Made by a program: the position numbers and the translations under genes
Part shown: positions 6,878 through 7,662 of the stretch, piece after piece
Layout of the letters: each line of letters opens with the position of its first letter
Position numbering within the stretch: position 1 is the stretch's first letter
Notes under the pieces: generated by a model
The model's input: the letters and a program-made list of their open reading frames with translations, nothing else
The model's database searches: none
Told to the model about the DNA's origin: nothing
Source of the DNA: Chloroflexota bacterium
Lineage (GTDB): Bacteria > Chloroflexota > Anaerolineae > Aggregatilineales > UBA2796
Assembly: GCA_003695215.1 (NCBI GenBank)
Contig: RFIM01000258.1
Location: 1 to 7,662 of the forward strand
Reading direction: 5' to 3'
DNA length: 7,662 bases

Positions 6878-6889
6878 CGGTCATCGGTC
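6876..6889. repeat. Tandem 7-base repeat over the small gene's start codon
   Basis: ATCGGTC occurs twice in direct tandem. On the - strand this gives GACCGATGACCGAT, producing a second ATG at 6884, seven bases before the real one and out of frame. Translation from the extra ATG would stop after about 17 codons. It may be a chance duplication, or it may affect initiation or bind a regulator. Confidence 0.5.
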
Positions 6890-6895
6890 GCTAAA

Positions 6896-6908
6896 CAACG
6901 TTGATCAA
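6896..6908. promoter_or_regulatory. Two overlapping palindromes at the predicted start of transcription
   Basis: CAACGTTG (6896-6903) and TTGATCAA (6901-6908) are perfect 8-base palindromes sharing three bases. They lie just downstream of the candidate -10, where a repressor or activator site would affect initiation. They could be an operator, but such short palindromes also arise by chance. Confidence 0.25.
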
Positions 6909-6917
6909 AGTATAGCA
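6909..6917 (-). promoter_or_regulatory. Extended -10 promoter candidate for the copper operon
   Basis: On the - strand, TGCTATACT reads as an extended -10 (TGnTATAcT), five of six to TATAAT. No good -35 is visible at 16-18 bases, which is usual for extended -10 promoters. Transcription would start near 6902, giving a leader of about 25 bases before the ATG at 6877. It sits in the 66-base gap after the upstream regulator gene, the only non-coding place for an operon promoter. Confidence 0.42.
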
Positions 6918-6943
6918 AAAGTGCCTTGAATGCCCACAGCTGC

Positions 6944-7662
6944 TCAAGTTTCTGGAGTAGGCGCATCTTGCTGGGCTGTATCGCGCCAATCTAGGGCCGT
7001 GAAGCGCATGAAAGCGCGCTCGATCGGGCTCATGTCCTCAGGATACTCGCTATCGTCGTGCGCCTCGAGGATTCGATAGCCTTCTTTGATGTAGCTGCGC
7101 ACAGTGTGCGGGCTGACGCCCATCTCATCGGCGGCGAGCTGAGCCGGCATGCCTTCGATCACGTATAGCCACAGCGCCTGCCGAATCCGCTCGGTCAGCT
7201 CGGGATACTCGCGCGGGCGCGGCAAGACGACCGCGATTTTCGCCAAAGGCGATTGCTCAGCTTGCAGGCGCTCAAAAATGCTCCTGGTGACTGTGAAAGG
7301 ATGCTGCAAGGCATAGATGATGGCGTTCATCAGCAGCAAGCGCACTTCATTGCGCAGGAAGTAAGCGCGCCCGCCTGCGCTGTGGACGAGCGCCACACGC
7401 GCTATCTCCTTCTGATGCGCCATGCAGATCAAATGCAAGCGCGGCACAAGCTGTTGCAAATGGCGCATGTTGCGCACCAGCTCAGCCTCTTGATAGGCAT
7501 CTGAGTCTAGCAAGATCACGTCAGGATGCTCAACGCGCGGTAGATCGCCTAGCAAAGCCAGCGCTTGCTCCAACGACTCCGCCAAGCCAACCACACGCGT
7601 GCGCCGATCCCAGGCCATGTAGCTGTTCAAGGCGCGCAGCGCGTAGAAGTCATGATCGATGA
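6944..7662 (-). CDS. Response-regulator-like protein with divergent receiver and C-terminal HTH (5' end outside window)
   Basis: At least 238 residues are visible, and the frame stays open to the window edge. The TTG at 7630 is inside the receiver (visible start IDHDFYALRALNSYMAW) and is not the true start. The receiver-like part (visible residues 1-120) keeps a phospho-acceptor-like Asp52 (PDVILLDSD). The switch Thr/Ser position holds Met80 or Ala81 (ICMAH), the conserved Lys is Arg103 (YFLRN), and only one of the usual acidic pair is visible. A linker leads to a helix-turn-helix (about 155-200): LTERIRQALWLYVIEGM, then LAADEMGVSPHTVRSYIKEG, resembling LuxR/GerE or sigma region 4. The C-terminal tail is acidic and unassigned. 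It is probably a DNA-binding regulator that works without normal phosphorylation. It lies 66 bases upstream of the copper operon on the same strand, so regulation of that operon is possible but unproven. Confidence 0.85.
   Translation of the reverse strand, partial: IDHDFYALRALNSYMAWDRRTRVVGLAESLEQALALLGDLPRVEHPDVILLDSDAYQEAELVRNMRHLQQLVPRLHLICMAHQKEIARVALVHSAGGRAYFLRNEVRLLLMNAIIYALQHPFTVTRSIFERLQAEQSPLAKIAVVLPRPREYPELTERIRQALWLYVIEGMPAQLAADEMGVSPHTVRSYIKEGYRILEAHDDSEYPEDMSPIERAFMRFTALDWRDTAQQDAPTPET

Noticed and set aside
6875..6884. Short ORF from the duplicate ATG at 6884 as a leader peptide
   Set aside because: It has only about 17 codons, no ribosome binding site and no attenuator-like composition; it is noted only as a by-product of the tandem repeat.
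1..7662. CRISPR array, tRNA, rRNA, insertion sequence or phage gene
   Set aside because: No regularly spaced repeats, cloverleaf, terminal inverted repeats or transposase/integrase motifs were seen on either strand.

Overview
The window is bacterial, GC-rich and almost fully coding. It holds the ends of two genes and four complete ones. The domain styles suggest a Chloroflexota (Anaerolineae-like) genome: NarL-type two-component genes, a Ser/Thr kinase fused to a STAND-type ATPase and TPRs, and a multidomain CopC/CopD protein. This is an inference from architecture; no 16S or other taxonomic marker is present.

Left end, + strand (1-992): the C-terminal ATPase part of a NarL-family sensor histidine kinase, cut by the window edge, then a complete LuxR/NarL-type response regulator. 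The two overlap by ATGA and form one operon. The regulator runs 21 bp into the end of the next gene, which is transcribed toward it.

Middle, - strand (972-4241): a 1089-residue Ser/Thr protein kinase / AAA+ ATPase / TPR protein. The sequence supports an ATG start at 4241 with a Shine-Dalgarno-like AAAGAG, rather than a longer TTG start at 4277. The region up to 4394 is non-coding and holds a candidate promoter.

Right half, - strand (4395-6877): a two-gene copper/redox operon. A 70-residue single-span membrane protein is followed, with a GTGA start/stop overlap, by a 757-residue exported protein. That protein joins a CopC histidine-brace copper-binding domain, a CopD eight-helix membrane unit, a YtkA/FixH-like extracytoplasmic domain, two more helices and a C-terminal class I cytochrome c (CSACH). 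An extended -10 promoter candidate with small palindromes and a tandem repeat lies just upstream.

Right edge, - strand (6944-7662): a response-regulator-like protein with a divergent receiver and a C-terminal helix-turn-helix. Its reading frame is open to the window edge, so its true start lies outside.

The most notable items are the CopC-CopD-cytochrome c fusion, its coupled small membrane protein, and the flanking regulators: a complete two-component pair, a non-RD kinase-STAND protein and a pseudo-receiver regulator. Nothing in the sequence proves that these regulators control the copper genes. No tRNA, rRNA, CRISPR array or insertion sequence was seen.
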